Assembly: GCA_020137815.1 (NCBI GenBank)
Contig: CM035357.1
Coordinates: 1,549,520-1,613,519, forward strand
From: Hormiphora californensis
Lineage: Eukaryota > Ctenophora > Tentaculata > Cydippida > Pleurobrachiidae
DNA: 64,000 bases
Reading direction: 5' to 3'
In this document: piece by piece, positions 1 to 11,030 of the stretch
Layout: each line of letters starts with the position of its first letter
Numbering within the stretch: the first letter of the stretch is position 1
Program-made: the position numbers and the translations under genes
Notes under the pieces: model-generated
Databases searched by the model: none
Told to the model about the DNA's origin: nothing
The model's input: the letters and a program-made list of their open reading frames with translations, nothing else

Positions 1-1
1 T

Positions 2-304
2 TTTGTACCTAACTCTGCCAACCTAGTATTTCAACAGCACGCTAGACTGGGTATGCGGATAGTCCCACCACCTTACCCCTATAGAGCAGAAACGAAACAA
101 GCTAATCAATTTCACTGCTCATTTGGTCCAAGAGCAGCTCATTTATGGAACACTCTACCAGCTGCTGTCAATTCTTGTGTGAGCTTAGATCAGTTCAAAT
201 CATCATTGGGCAATTACTTGACAGGATTTCACGATCGTCCTCCAGTCAGAGGGTACCCGCCACTTCCAAATGACCTTTCGCCTCAATGTGCTGTGCTGTG
301 CTGA
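2..304 (+). pseudogene. 3' remnant of a LINE reverse-transcriptase ORF
   Basis: The frame is open from the window edge to a TGA at about 302 and encodes the C-terminal tail typical of CR1/L2-like non-LTR retrotransposon ORF2 proteins. The hallmark is a stretch reading F-G-P-R-A-A-H-L-W-N-T-L-P followed by a Ser/Leu-rich D-Q-F-K-S-S-L block, the same layout as the end of the LINE at 38.9-39.1 kb (IWNSLPSSLRES...FKSNLK). The endonuclease and polymerase parts would lie outside the window, so it is partial here. The following 120 bp holds an AATAAA at about 383 and nothing else I recognise. Confidence 0.7.
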
Positions 305-770
305 TGAGTGTGAGTGTGAAGGGATAGTTAACTTAATATTTATTTAGGTGGACCCATTCAGGGAAGGCCTGTTTCTTTATAAATAAAACTTAAATTCTAA
401 ACTTGTAAACATTTCTTTTAGTATGGCCAAGCCCTTAAAGTTGCAAATTAAGCGGAATAAACCGGAATCGATTCCACCGGTTGAATTTAACAGTAAACTC
501 GTGGCTAAATGTTTCCTAAACTTGTCAAATGAGCAGTCTGAAGTGGAAACTGAAGAAGATTGGATAGACGAACTCTTTTTACATTGTGATGATTCATTGA
601 AAGGACTCTCAACTGGGGTGAAAAGAGTATCAAGATGGGCGAACGAGAATGAGTTTGATATGGATGATATTGATGTCGTTACACTAAGAGGAACACTCCA
701 ATCCATTGCTACATATCCCTTTGATGATTATCGTGACCACTTCTCAATACTGATAACAACAAGAATTATT

Positions 771-1419
771 GCATTATGTATTCATAATGCGGTGTTTCCC
801 TGCCTCAAATGGATTTAAAATTGATGAATAAGCTTCAAAACTGGATTTCCTGATGAATTTTGTGCTCAAAGAGCATTTTTTGGCTGATGCGATGTTGGTT
901 ACTAAGGTAACTAGGTTAGTTGCTATGGTAACCAAAGCAGTTGCTATGGTAACCGAAGCAGATCCTATGGTAACCATTAACCAAGACAGTTGTTATGGCA
1001 ACCAAGGCAGTTGCTTAGGAGACCCCAGTTGGCTATCAAGTGCTTCAAATTTAACCGCATCTCAACTCGAGTCACTAGTGTGACAGTAGTTTCATGCTTG
1101 AATACGTTCTACAACTTCATGACATGGCTGTAGGGCGCCCAAAGTGATTTCAGGTGATAGTGGGAAGTGCTATCAGCGAGTAATTGCGCGCCACAAAGTG
1201 TGTTAATCATTTCCTTTGTTGAATCAACAAAGCGTGAGATGAAAGTTTTATGAAGGAGCAGACTTGTTGTTAGGCGTTGTCCGTGACGGACGGACGGACA
1301 TTTAGTTAACCCCCACGATCTGCTGATTTCTAAACCCTGAATGATCTTTTTAGCACGTGCGTGCTAAAAACATCATCCGGGTGAATGCCCTTCGGGCATT
1401 CACCCGGGCAGGGAAAAAA
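771..1419 (+). mobile_element. Hairpin-tipped non-autonomous element inserted in DXO-1
   Basis: The insert starts with a 20-bp palindrome (gcattatg...cataatgc, 771-790). It ends with a strong GC-rich hairpin (cccgggtgaatgcc/ggcattcacccggg, about 1377-1408) followed by gggaaaaaa. A second, shorter copy lies in the opposite orientation at 19781-20135 with the same two ends and the shared internal words gcgc(a/g)ccaca and tatgaaggagcag. It has no coding capacity. It interrupts DXO-1 within the coding frame. No clear target-site duplication is visible, so the transposon class is unknown. Confidence 0.7.
896..1017. repeat. Short tandem array of RFX/X-box-like sites inside the DXO-1 insert
   Basis: A roughly 21-bp unit containing GTTGCTATGGTAACC is repeated: two good copies near 920 and 941, degenerate copies near 897 and 962, and GTTATGGCAACC near 991. 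The core resembles the animal RFX-factor X-box (GTTNCCATGGNAAC). The array is missing from the second copy of the element, so it expanded locally. Regulatory activity is only inferred from the motif. Confidence 0.5.
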
Positions 1420-2173
1420 TAAGGAGCACTATTTTTATGGAGGATCAAAATCTCGAGGAACAAGGTCACAAACGACAAGATCGCCATGTCGGGTTTTACA
1501 CACAAAAAAATGGAAAAATTCTCTTAGATGGAGGTGAGAAGGATGAGTGGGATATTATTACAACATGCCAAATTGCCGGATATCGGTGTCTGGTAGCTGC
1601 CGAAGCAGCAGGCTGTGACGAGAATGGAGAGTTGGTGGAGGTAAAAGCACATCGCGTTATTAGCAGACTGGAGCAAAGACACAGTTTTAGGAAAGGAAAG
1701 CTATTAAAGACCTACATTCTCTGCTATTTGGTCGGGGTTGAGCACATTTTGATTGGATTCCTTAACACAAAAGGGGACGTTGTGGAACGAAAAAGATACA
1801 CGCTCCCTGAAATTGAAAATGAATGTATGAAATACTGGAACCGGGATTATCACATGGATTTCCTTGGCCAGGTCCTGGGCTGGGCACTACCTCAAGTATC
1901 GGAGGGTAAAGTTTACCAAATGGCGTACTATGGTGGAAACCAGATATCATTTAAAGAAGTAGACAATGCCAAATAACACTTGGTTTTGGATATAAAATTT
2001 TTACATGTTTTTCTTAGCCGATTTTTGTAATGCAAATTTACGTTTTTTTTATAAGTGTTTTAACTAGTTTTATAATTTAAACTTTGTTTTGTGAATTTAA
2101 ATCACCTATTGGTAGCCCAAACGCAAACGTATACCCTCACCATCTTTCTTACGCCAGATATTGTCACCTGATT

Positions 2174-3516
2174 ATGAAGACGTCCTTTAAGGTTCCACGA
2201 AACCACAGCTCTGCTTCCAAACCTGTCAAATTCAACAGTATCGAACTCGGTCGGTTCTCCCTCACGCCTACACGCGAGTATTGCCCTGATGTTTCTGTTC
2301 CGAAGATAAAAAAGGTGGTCAAACTTCCTGCGGATCTAAACGAGGGATACAAAGAATATGAGGACAAACTGTTAGGTGGAGTTGACTGCATTTTCGAGTG
2401 GATTAGCAGGAATAAATTTGACACGGAATCCGTCGATTTGATCACATTCAGGGGTATCCTGAAGAAGATTGCAACAAGTGCTTATGATCACTACAGGAGT
2501 CACTTTTGTTTCCGGCTGGTTAAAATCTCCAACACCATCGTAATGGATGAAATAGAGACCGATCAAAAACGGGAAAGAGAGGCGAACATGAATTCCATTC
2601 AGCTGCGTAATGTATACCACGGAAGAAGACTTGAAGAAGTCACTATGGATGTGGGGGTGAATGAGACAGATATTGTGACGACTTGTAAAGTAGCGGGGTA
2701 TCGGTGTGTTGTCGCTGCCGAGGTTGATGGATGTAACGATGAGGGAGAGTTGGTGGAGGTAAAAGCTAACTTTGTGATAGAACACCCGAAACAGATGAAC
2801 ACCTTTCGGAATGGTAAACTATTCAACACCTTAATGCAGTGCTATCTAGGTTGGTATCCAGAACGTCCTTATTGGCTTTCGTGATAAGGGCGGTATCTTG
2901 AGAAGCCTACAGAACTATACACTTCCTCAAATTGAAGAAGAGTGTAGGCAATATTGGGACAAGGATTTCTACATGTCTTTTCTAAATTCAGTCCTCTCCT
3001 GGGCTCTTCCACAAATTGCAGAAGGAAAGGTTTATCATTTGGAGTATCTGGGTGGCGATGAAATAACACTGATAGAAGTTCCAGACCCAAATCATATCCC
3101 ACAGTACTTCAAAGATCATGCAAAGCAGTATTCACCTGGCAGTGGCGCTCCTGGTCCAGATATTGGAAGTTCAGAAATTGGGCAGAACATCAAATACACA
3201 GTGGCACTCTACCAATGATCATGATGCGAACGCGAAAGGAGCTAAAGGGGAGCAGTTCCATGCTAGAAGGGAGGGTCAAGAGAACAATCAACGAACATCC
3301 TCTTATGAAATGGGTCGTGAACGAAGGGCACAGGGTTGGGGAAACTCTCGGGGAAACTATCGAGGACAAAGCACTTTTCGAGGTAGAACTGAATCTGGTA
3401 GGGGACAGCTAAATGATACTCAGGACAGGGGATCTTCAAGAAGGCATCGATCGCGATCGGGGGAATGGGTTCCAGAAAGCCGGGCTGACCGTGACTCTGA
3501 CTGGCGCAGAAGGTGA
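2174..3516 (+). pseudogene. DXO-2: class B DXO/RAI1-like nuclease with two frameshifts
   Basis: Starts at the ATG of M-K-T-S-F-K-V-P, matching the starts of DXO-5 and DXO-6. It carries motif I (T-F-R-G), motif II (G-R-R-L-E), motif III (A-E-V-D-G-C), motif IV (E-L-V-E-V-K) and the Gln of motif V (M-Q-C-Y-L). One extra base near 2848, relative to the intact copies, shifts the frame just after motif V. A second extra base near 3180 shifts it again. The final frame then encodes an Arg/Gly/Ser-rich tail ending R-D-S-D-W-R-R-R at 3516, nearly the same as the DXO-7 tail. The body is class B but the tail is of DXO-7 type, suggesting exchange between copies. It could be a recent pseudogene, or the indels could be sequencing errors. 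Confidence 0.75.
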
Positions 3517-3776
3517 ACAATTTCTTCAGGCGAAGAATCATGCGTTTTCTTGTGCTGTTGCACCTCCAAAAATAATAGTATGAACAATACAAGCGTTTTC
3601 TTGCAATTCATGATATAATGTGTCTAATTTTTATTGTGAAAATTGGAAGCACACAATTGGTGTTGATACGTTGACATTTCATTGACCGATCTATTTATAT
3701 CCTATAGTGAAAGTTTCGTTTTTTGTTTCCCTTTTCTTCTAACTTATCAGCAAATTCTCCCTATTCTTCAAGGTGA

Positions 3777-5078
3777 ATGTCAGATTATTCTACGTTTTAT
3801 ATAGATCGTGGCAGCAGGGACCCGTACCAACATGTTTCTCTCACCGCCGAGCGTGTCGGACATTTCGCTGTTACTCCAGATTTAAAGTATTCTGACAAGG
3901 TGGTGTACAGTAAATTGCGAGAAAATATCCGACTCCCTGTTGACCTCAATGCAAACTTTGAAGAAAATCGTGAGAAGTTGAAGAAATATGCCCTAGATTG
4001 CCCAGATATGATCCAGAATATAATGAAATGGGTATGCCGAAATGGTTTTGATACAGGAGAAATCGATTTGGTAACGAATAGAGGACGGCTACGGCGGTTA
4101 GGTGAATATCCCTTCAATACTCGGAATAAAAATCGGCTACGGGAGCATTTCTGTTTTCGGCTTACAAAAGTTGCTAACTTCATATCCATGGACGAGGTTG
4201 AAACTGAATTCAGGCTGAACAAAATTAAAAATGAGTCAGACTATACCAAACAGTTCATGTGTACTGGTCTTGAACTTGAGAACGTTCTTCTGGAGGAAGG
4301 CAGTGAAAACAAGGTCCATATACTGACATTGACAACGATTGGACGTATTCGCTGTCTGGTTGCTGCTGAGGTCGATGGATGTGATGGAAATGGGGAGTTG
4401 GTTGAAATAAAGTCCAATCTACTTTTACCTGATGATGACTACCAGAAGTGGAAGTTTTATAATTTCAAGCTTTTTGCAGCGTATTTTCAGTGCTACCTAG
4501 TTGGTATTCAACATCTTCTGGTGGGGTTTCAAAGCTATGACAATTTTTTAGAAGATTTGAAGCGGTATACTCTACCTCAGATTGAAGAAGAGTGTAAAGC
4601 TTATTGGAACAAGGATTTCTACATGTCATTTCTAAATTCAGTCCTCTCCTGGGCTCTTCCACAAATTGAAGATGGAAAGGTGTATCATTTGGAGTATCTG
4701 GGTGGCAATGAAATAACACTGATAGAAGTTCCAGACCCAGATCACATCCCACAGTACTTCAAAGATCATGCGGAGCAGTATTCATTTGGCAGTAGTGTCT
4801 TTGTCCCCGATATTGAAATCTCCGAATTAGGCAGAACATCAAATACACCATGGACGTCAAGAAGATATCACGATGCAAAGGGAGCTGAGGGGGAGAATTG
4901 TCGTGGAAGAAATAACAGGAATCGTGGACGTGGACGTGGACGTGGACGTGGACGTGGAGGTAATTCAAATTACAGGGGCCGTGGAAATTCCAGTGGCAAT
5001 AACCGTGGAAACTCCAGTGGCAACAACCGGGGAAACTCCAGTGGCAACAACCGGGGAAATTCCAGTGGTCGCAACTAG
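3777..5078 (+). CDS. DXO-3: class A DXO/RAI1-like decapping exonuclease with RGG tail (433 aa)
   Basis: An open, intronless reading frame. The family (DXO in animals, Rai1/Dxo1 in fungi) removes incomplete or non-canonical 5' caps and degrades the RNA through a PD-(D/E)XK metal site. All motifs can be placed: I Arg102-Gly103, II Gly164 to Glu168 (GLELE), III Glu198-Val-Asp200, IV Glu210-Ile-Lys212, V Lys231 to Gln238, VI Gly250-Phe251 (followed by Gln rather than the usual Arg). From residue about 376 an Arg-Gly repeat (RGRGRG...) runs into N-N-R-G-N-S-S-G repeats, a tail absent from human DXO and typical of RNA-binding RGG boxes. The ATG follows an upstream region shared almost exactly with DXO-4, with a TATA-like tatttatatcct about 90 bp before the start. 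Catalytic residues look intact, so activity is predicted by family only. Confidence 0.85.
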   Translation: MSDYSTFYIDRGSRDPYQHVSLTAERVGHFAVTPDLKYSDKVVYSKLRENIRLPVDLNANFEENREKLKKYALDCPDMIQNIMKWVCRNGFDTGEIDLVTNRGRLRRLGEYPFNTRNKNRLREHFCFRLTKVANFISMDEVETEFRLNKIKNESDYTKQFMCTGLELENVLLEEGSENKVHILTLTTIGRIRCLVAAEVDGCDGNGELVEIKSNLLLPDDDYQKWKFYNFKLFAAYFQCYLVGIQHLLVGFQSYDNFLEDLKRYTLPQIEEECKAYWNKDFYMSFLNSVLSWALPQIEDGKVYHLEYLGGNEITLIEVPDPDHIPQYFKDHAEQYSFGSSVFVPDIEISELGRTSNTPWTSRRYHDAKGAEGENCRGRNNRNRGRGRGRGRGRGGNSNYRGRGNSSGNNRGNSSGNNRGNSSGNNRGNSSGRN

Positions 5079-5346
5079 AAAAGCTTCAGTGGTAATTGAC
5101 CGTGGGAACTATCAAAGACACAATTCATACCAGGAGCAAGGTAGAGCAGACAGTGGTGAAGGACGAAATGAATATATGGAATGGAAGGCCAGCAACTTTT
5201 TGTGAAATCGATGAGAAAATCAGTTTTGCTGTCCTGACATCAATGACTATTAACCAACATTTGCCTGTCGAGTGTTGCTATTTTAAAGTGAGAGTGGACC
5301 GACACCGAATTTGACAAGGTTGTTGTAGGTAGTAGAGATTATTTCT

Positions 5347-5592
5347 CTGAGCATTTTGCTTTTTCCCGCTTAAAATTGACCCCTCCATCACTGAGATACT
5401 TTTGTTATGTTGGGAGCATGACGTCACGCATCTACCTCTGTATTCTCTCTGTAGGCAGTACATCGAACATGCCCGGGCGTGCACACATACAGAATACAAG
5501 AGATAGATGTGTGACGTCATGCTCCCAACATAACAAAAGTATCTCAGTGATGGAGGGGTCAATTTTAAGCGGGAAATAAGCAAAATGCTCAG
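5347..5592. mobile_element. Foldback MITE nested in the left palindrome arm
   Basis: Inverted arms of about 100 bp begin CTGAGCATTTTGC and include words such as tgacccctccatcactgag and tgttgggagcatgacgtca. The short unpaired middle contains an imperfect palindrome around gcccgggcgtgc. The right palindrome arm has the empty site (tctctgtagtcagg), so it was inserted after the palindrome formed or was lost from one arm. Confidence 0.75.
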
Positions 5593-5840
5593 TAGTCAGG
5601 ACCACTATTGGTGCGCGGTCGTGCCCACGGAAGGAGTGCTTGGATCATCTTGAAACCGGTTTTAAGTTCACTAATGCATGCCCAAAAGTGTCTGTAGCCA
5701 TTTGGGTGATGTTCTGACAATCCAATCACGAGTTATGACCGAAAAACAGTCAAAAAAGACGTTTTAAAGTGACAAAAAGGAGGATCTGAAGGGCTGGGGC
5801 TTTGAAACTTCTTGTGTGGACAGAGAATCGTCCAAATTTG

Positions 5841-5930
5841 TTGGTGATGACATCCCCTATTTGTTGGTGATGACATCCCCTATTATGTTTGCTTCGCGCG
5901 GCCCTAGTGGAGGGGTGACCGCGTCACCAA
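5841..5930. mobile_element. TTGG...CCAA mini-element with 9-bp target duplication (left arm copy)
   Basis: It begins TTGGTGATGACATC and ends GCGTCACCAA. It is flanked by CCAAATTTG at 5832-5840 and 5931-5939. The left end is duplicated in tandem (TTGGTGATGACATCCCCTA occurs twice). Its exact mirror lies in the right arm at 9706-9795. It belongs to the family also seen at 13036, 28736, 56135, 58291 and 61761. Confidence 0.8.
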
Positions 5931-8900
5931 CCAAATTTGCAGTGTCAACTTTCAGATACTTTCTATCTTTTGTAGTTATCTAATTAGAGTCGTTTAAACA
6001 TGTGAGAAGTTGCTAAAGGGCGCTATAATACTGCTTGTGAAGTGATCACTTGACGAGATTTGCCCAATTAGAGAGCGGATTAAAGCATACAAGCGGTGAG
6101 AGCAAGCAATATGAGACGGAAGCAGTACCTAATCACCCTGTTTTGTAGGGTCATATAGGTTGTCTCACATGTTTAAACGACTCTAATTAGATAACTACAA
6201 AAGATCGAAACTATCTGAAAGTTGACACTGCAAAATGGGGGGGGGGGGCGGCTGAAGTTTTTGAAGTTTTTGAAGTCAACTTCAAAAACTTCAAAGAGAA
6301 ACTTAGGGTGGAAAACTTTAAAAACTTCAAAAACTCATATCTCATAAACCGTTGGAGATAGGCCCTATGTTGCTTCATAACTCTTATATAAACTCGAGGC
6401 CGCTGATGATTTTGGTGTCCATATTTTTTTCACTACTCCATTAATAAAAAATTTGCATTTTGTGAAACTGGCAAAAAGGGTGTGGCCCCAAAAAAATTTT
6501 TGAAAATTTACTTCATAATTTTTAAATACTTTCTTAGCATTTTCTAGGCAACTTTTTGAGTTATAGAATGAAAATGGTATCTGTTTTTACAAAAAATTTA
6601 AATTTTTTAAACCAAATTTTGCCATGGATTTCATGGCTAGGAATCATTGTAAATATCCTAATTTGTGGTAGAAAAAGGGCAGACAAGGACGGATTAAGTT
6701 GCCACAATATGTATTAAGCATGAAATTAACCTAAACAAGTGGAATAATAGTCACTGATCACTGCGCTGGCAAGCGCAAAGGTGGCCCCATCCCATCCCCC
6801 AAAAACTTTTCCCGAAAAAGTGGGCCCGCTTGCCAACAGCGTAGATATAACAATTTTGAAGTTTTAGCTCATTTTGGCACTTTTCGACCCCTCCTAACTC
6901 CGGAACCAGATGAGCTAGGAGGCTGAAATTTGGTACTTAGAAGCTTCCCATAGACCTCTACTGATGGTAAAAATTTGAAGTAGCTAGCTCACTCCGGTCG
7001 CAAGTTATGACACCACCCCCAAAACAGAAAATTCAGTGTGGCGATAGGTATATATATATATATATAGATATAGACGCTTCACTGTGTAACACTTGCAGCC
7101 CGAACCATAATAGCTAGAGACTTTAATCAAGTTTTATTCGTTAGCAAATCGTTCGGGGCATGTATTAGTTAAGGTTTCAAGTGAAAATGTCCACTATGAC
7201 GGGCGTAATGACGTCACAAAGTGACGTCATTGAAAAATATCAGACCATATATTTTCAAACGCCTCTAGCACCCTCAAGAAGTATTCTGATTCCTGATTTG
7301 ACGAAAAATCGTAGGTGGCAAATTGTCTGAACTTTCAGATACTATATCGTAAATTTTTCTAACTTGTCATTTTCAGACCTTAAAACGCGTCGGAACTCAA
7401 AAATTTGATGTTAAAATCCACATAAAAATTCACATTTAGTGCAATAACTTCAGTTCTTGACTACCATGCCCTTTAAAACTTTCCACACTTTTAGTGCTTC
7501 ATAGGCCTAATAGTCTGTAATAATTTTCGACGTCATTTGTGACGTCATTTGTGACGTCACGACGTCAAAACGACGTCTAATTTTGAAAATTTCGTCAAAT
7601 CAGTTTCCTTCAACCCAGGATATATTTGAATTACATTTGAACACATTAGTTGACAATTTGCTTAGTTGTTTGAGGTCATAAATGACCTCAAACGACCAAA
7701 AAAGAGTTCAAATTTAGAGCAAAAACTAATTGAAATTAGTTCGCCAGAAAGGTGGCCCATTTTGAACTTACTCCTTCATTTCCGTCACCTTTGAGTTGAG
7801 GCTTCATGGACAGGTATCCGTAAACTTTTCCGCCTTCAACTCAAAGGTGACGGAAATGAAGGAGTAAGTTCAAAATGGGCCACCTTTCTGGCGAACTAAT
7901 TTCAATTAGTTTTTGCTCTAAATTTGAACTCTTTTTTGGTCGTTTGAGGTCATTTATGACCTCAAACAACTAAGCAAATTGTCAACTAATGTGTTCAAAT
8001 GTAATTCAAATATATCCTGGGTTGAAGGAAACTGATTTGACGAAATTTTCAAAATTAGACGTCGTTTTGACGTCGTGACGTCACAAATGACGTCACAAAT
8101 GACGTCGAAAATTATTACAGACTATTAGGCCTATGAAGCACTAAAAGTGTGGAAAGTTTTAAAGGGCATGGTAGTCAAGAACTGAAGTTATTGCACTAAA
8201 TGTGAATTTTTATGTGGATTTTAACATCAAATTTTTGAGTTCCGACGCGTTTTAAGGTCTGAAAATGACAAGTTAGAAAAATTTACGATATAGTATCTGA
8301 AAGTTCAGACAATTTGCCACCTACGATTTTTCGTCAAATCAGGAATCAGAATACTTCTTGAGGGTGCTAGAGGCGTTTGAAAATATATGGTCTGATATTT
8401 TTCAATGACGTCACTTTGTGACGTCATTACGCCCGTCATAGTGGACATTTTCACTTGAAACCTTAACTAATACATGCCCCGAACGATTTGCTAACGAATA
8501 AAACTTGATTAAAGTCTCTAGCTATTATGGTTCGGGCTGCAAGTGTTACACAGTGAAGCGTCTATATCTATATATATATATATATACCTATCGCCACACT
8601 GAATTTTCTGTTTTGGGGGTGGTGTCATAACTTGCGACCGGAGTGAGCTAGCTACTTCAAATTTTTACCATCAGTAGAGGTCTATGGGAAGCTTCTAAGT
8701 ACCAAATTTCAGCCTCCTAGCTCATCTGGTTCCGGAGTTAGGAGGGGTCGAAAAGTGCCAAAATGAGCTAAAACTTCAAAATTGTTATATCTACGCTGTT
8801 GGCAAGCGGGCCCACTTTTTCGGGAAAAGTTTTTGGGGGATGGGATGGGGCCACCTTTGCGCTTGCCAGCGCAGTGATCAGTGACTATTATTCCACTTGT

Positions 8901-9705
8901 TTAGGTTAATTTCATGCTTAATACATATTGTGGCAACTTAATCCGTCCTTGTCTGCCCTTTTTCTACCACAAATTAGGATATTTACAATGATTCCTAGCC
9001 ATGAAATCCATGGCAAAATTTGGTTTAAAAAATTTAAATTTTTTGTAAAAACAGATACCATTTTCATTCTATAACTCAAAAAGTTGCCTAGAAAATGCTA
9101 AGAAAGTATTTAAAAATTATGAAGTAAATTTTCAAAAATTTTTTTGGGGCCACACCCTTTTTGCCAGTTTCACAAAATGCAAATTTTTTATTAATGGAGT
9201 AGTGAAAAAAATATGGACACCAAAATCATCAGCGGCCTCGAGTTTATATAAGAGTTATGAAGCAACATAGGGCCTATCTCCAACGGTTTATGAGATATGA
9301 GTTTTTGAAGTTTTTGAAGTTTTCCACCCTAAGTTTCTCTTTGAAGTTTTTGAAGTTGACTTCAAAAACTTCAAAAACTTCAGCCGCCCCCCCCCCCCCA
9401 TTTTGCAGTGTCAACTTTCAGATAGTTTCGATCTTTTGTAGTTATCTAATTAGAGTCGTTTAAACATGTGAGACAACCTATATGACCCTACAAAACAGGG
9501 TGATTAGGTACTGCTTCCGTCTCATATTGCTTGCTCTCACCGCTTGTATGCTTTAATCCGCTCTCTAATTGGGCAAATCTCGTCAAGTGATCACTTCACA
9601 AGCAGTATTATAGCGCCCTTTAGCAACTTCTCACATGTTTAAACGACTCTAATTAGATAACTACAAAAGATAGAAAGTATCTGAAAGTTGACACTGCAAA
9701 TTTGG

Positions 9706-9795
9706 TTGGTGACGCGGTCACCCCTCCACTAGGGCCGCGCGAAGCAAACATAATAGGGGATGTCATCACCAACAAATAGGGGATGTCATCACCAA
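9706..9795. mobile_element. TTGG...CCAA mini-element (right arm mirror copy)
   Basis: The mirror image of the 5841-5930 copy. It is flanked by CAAATTTGG at 9697-9705 and 9796-9804 and copied as part of the palindrome arm rather than inserted separately. Confidence 0.8.
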
Positions 9796-10183
9796 CAAAT
9801 TTGGACGATTCTCTGTCCACACAAGAAGTTTCAAAGCCCCAGCCCTTCATATAAGGGCTGTGTTCAGATCCTCCTTTTTGTCACTTTAAAACGTCTTTTT
9901 TGACTGTTTTTCGGTCATAACTCGTGATTGGATTATCAGAACATCACCCAAATGGCTACAGACACTTTTGGGCATGCATTAGTGAACTTAAAACCGGTTT
10001 CAAGATGATCCAAGCACTCCTTCCGTGGGCACGACCGCGCACCAATAGTGGTCCTGACTACAGAGAAATAATCTCTACTACCTACAACAACCTTGTAAAA
10101 TTCTGTGTCGGTCCACTATCACTTAAATATTTTTAAATGCTGAGCTATTTTTATACTGCTATTTTCTGTTTATTTTACCGTTA

Positions 10184-10327
10184 AAGTCGGATTTTTTGAA
10201 GTTGTCATCCCCCCTTTTCGTGTGTGGAATGTTTTTTGCGTGTCACATCACATGTGGTGTGTGTGTCAAAATTGATAAATTTCACATGCACGGTCATTTT
10301 GGGGTGACAACTTCAAAAAGTTCGATT
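10184..10327. mobile_element. MITE with TTA target duplication
   Basis: The ends read AAGTCGGATTTTTTGAAG and, inverted, AATCGAACTTTTTGAAG, both followed by TTGTCA(c/t)CCCC. TTA flanks both sides. The same site downstream of DXO-4 (ttaccgttagttg, near 13151) is empty. A TTA duplication is typical of PIF/Harbinger elements; the class is inferred. Confidence 0.7.
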
Positions 10328-10348
10328 TTAGTAGTTACTGATAAACTA

Positions 10349-10491
10349 CAGTCAAACTTCGATTGGATCGAATCGTCGAAAGAAGGGTTATTTTAAATAA
10401 TCAAGGTTTCTTTTTTAGAGCTGAATTATCATCTATCATTGAAATCTTAATTCGAGGAAAACTTTTCTGTCTGGTAATTCGAGTTTGACTG
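10349..10491. mobile_element. MITE with CAGTCAAAC ends and TA target site (unit copy 1)
   Basis: The terminal inverted repeat is CAGTCAAACTTCGATT..., mirrored as ...TCGAGTTTGACTG, with TA on both sides. Tc1/mariner/pogo-type elements have such ends. The same element at the same place in the repeat unit occurs at 13178-13313 and 15741-15872, so it was inserted before the tandem duplications. Confidence 0.75.
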
Positions 10492-11030
10492 TAGTCTGTA
10501 TACGACAATGTATGATGTATGTATAGATAGGGAGATCAAAACATGACGTAAATTAATTAAGTTAAGTTTTTTTAGCCCTCAGGCCGATGTATTTTGAATG
10601 TATTGTATTGTATTGTGTATATTACGAGATAAAATCTAAGATAAGAAACCTTGATTGTTCAAGTGTAGTATTATTGTAAATCATGCTGTTTTTTAATCAT
10701 CTTTACTCTTTTTTATCTTGTTTTAACTATTATGAATTTGTAAATCTTTTTTTCTGAAATCTTAATGTTTGTTTAATTCTTCCGGACCTCCTGTCCCTAC
10801 AATACGATCTGTGTGTTTGGTGGCCTGTTTACAGGTGCGAGCGGCCTAACCTCTACCCAAACCCCAACCCTAACCCTAACCCTACTTAAATAGCCTTGCC
10901 AAGTTAGACTGTTTTACAAATGTAAAGGGAGGGTTAGAACATAACAACTTTAGCCCTAACCCTAAAAAACCGTTTGTCAGCACTCGCCAAACACCCAGAT
11001 TTTAACGCTGGCCCTACAATACCAATTTAC

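Larger units (their letters stand above)
423..1976 (+). pseudogene. DXO-1: DXO/RAI1-like gene split by a transposon
   Basis: Two pieces in the order of one DXO-family protein. Positions 423-770 encode the N-terminal part up to motif I (V-T-L-R-G) and the following strand. Positions 1437-1976 encode the C-terminal part, from just before motif II through motif III to the conserved Leu-Pro-Glu-Ile and Trp-Ala-Leu-Pro segments. The 649 bp between them is a mobile element (771-1419). Key residues are lost as well: the motif II Glu is replaced (a G-F-Y-T-Q-K stretch at the expected place) and motif III reads E-A-A instead of E-V-D, while motif IV (E-V-K) remains. The metal site is therefore broken, and I call this a pseudogene. 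The downstream piece has its own ATG at 1437 and could still be expressed as a short protein. Confidence 0.8.
5287..10122. mobile_element. Giant palindromic (foldback) element, about 2.3 kb arms
   Basis: The left arm (5287-7799) and right arm (7836-10122) are near-perfect reverse complements around a 36-bp spacer (7800-7835). They differ mainly by a 246-bp foldback present only in the left arm (5347-5592) and a 16-bp indel near 9850. TTAA borders both ends (5283-5286 and 10123-10126). The matching region downstream of DXO-4 (near 13015) has a single TTAA and no insert, so this is an insertion, probably of piggyBac type. No convincing ORF lies inside. Each arm carries nested pieces: a TTGG...CCAA mini-element, a hairpin with about 75-bp arms (about 5938-6232 and its mirror), a poly-G/C tract, and a (TA)n run. 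Transcribed, it would fold into a dsRNA of more than 2 kb. Confidence 0.85.

Noticed and set aside
771-1419. The hairpin-tipped element as a Helitron
   Set aside because: It has a 3' hairpin, but the 5' end is not TC, no CTRR end follows the hairpin, and no A/T insertion site is clear.
3797-4222. Long antisense ORFs under the DXO copies (also 11459-11884, 14615-15049 and 18261-18695)
   Set aside because: Shadow frames of conserved sense codons; no independent motif or start context.
5287-10122. The palindrome as an assembly artefact from a hairpin read
   Set aside because: The arms differ by a 246-bp insert and a 16-bp indel, both ends have TTAA, and an empty site exists downstream of DXO-4. 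Not fully excluded without reads.
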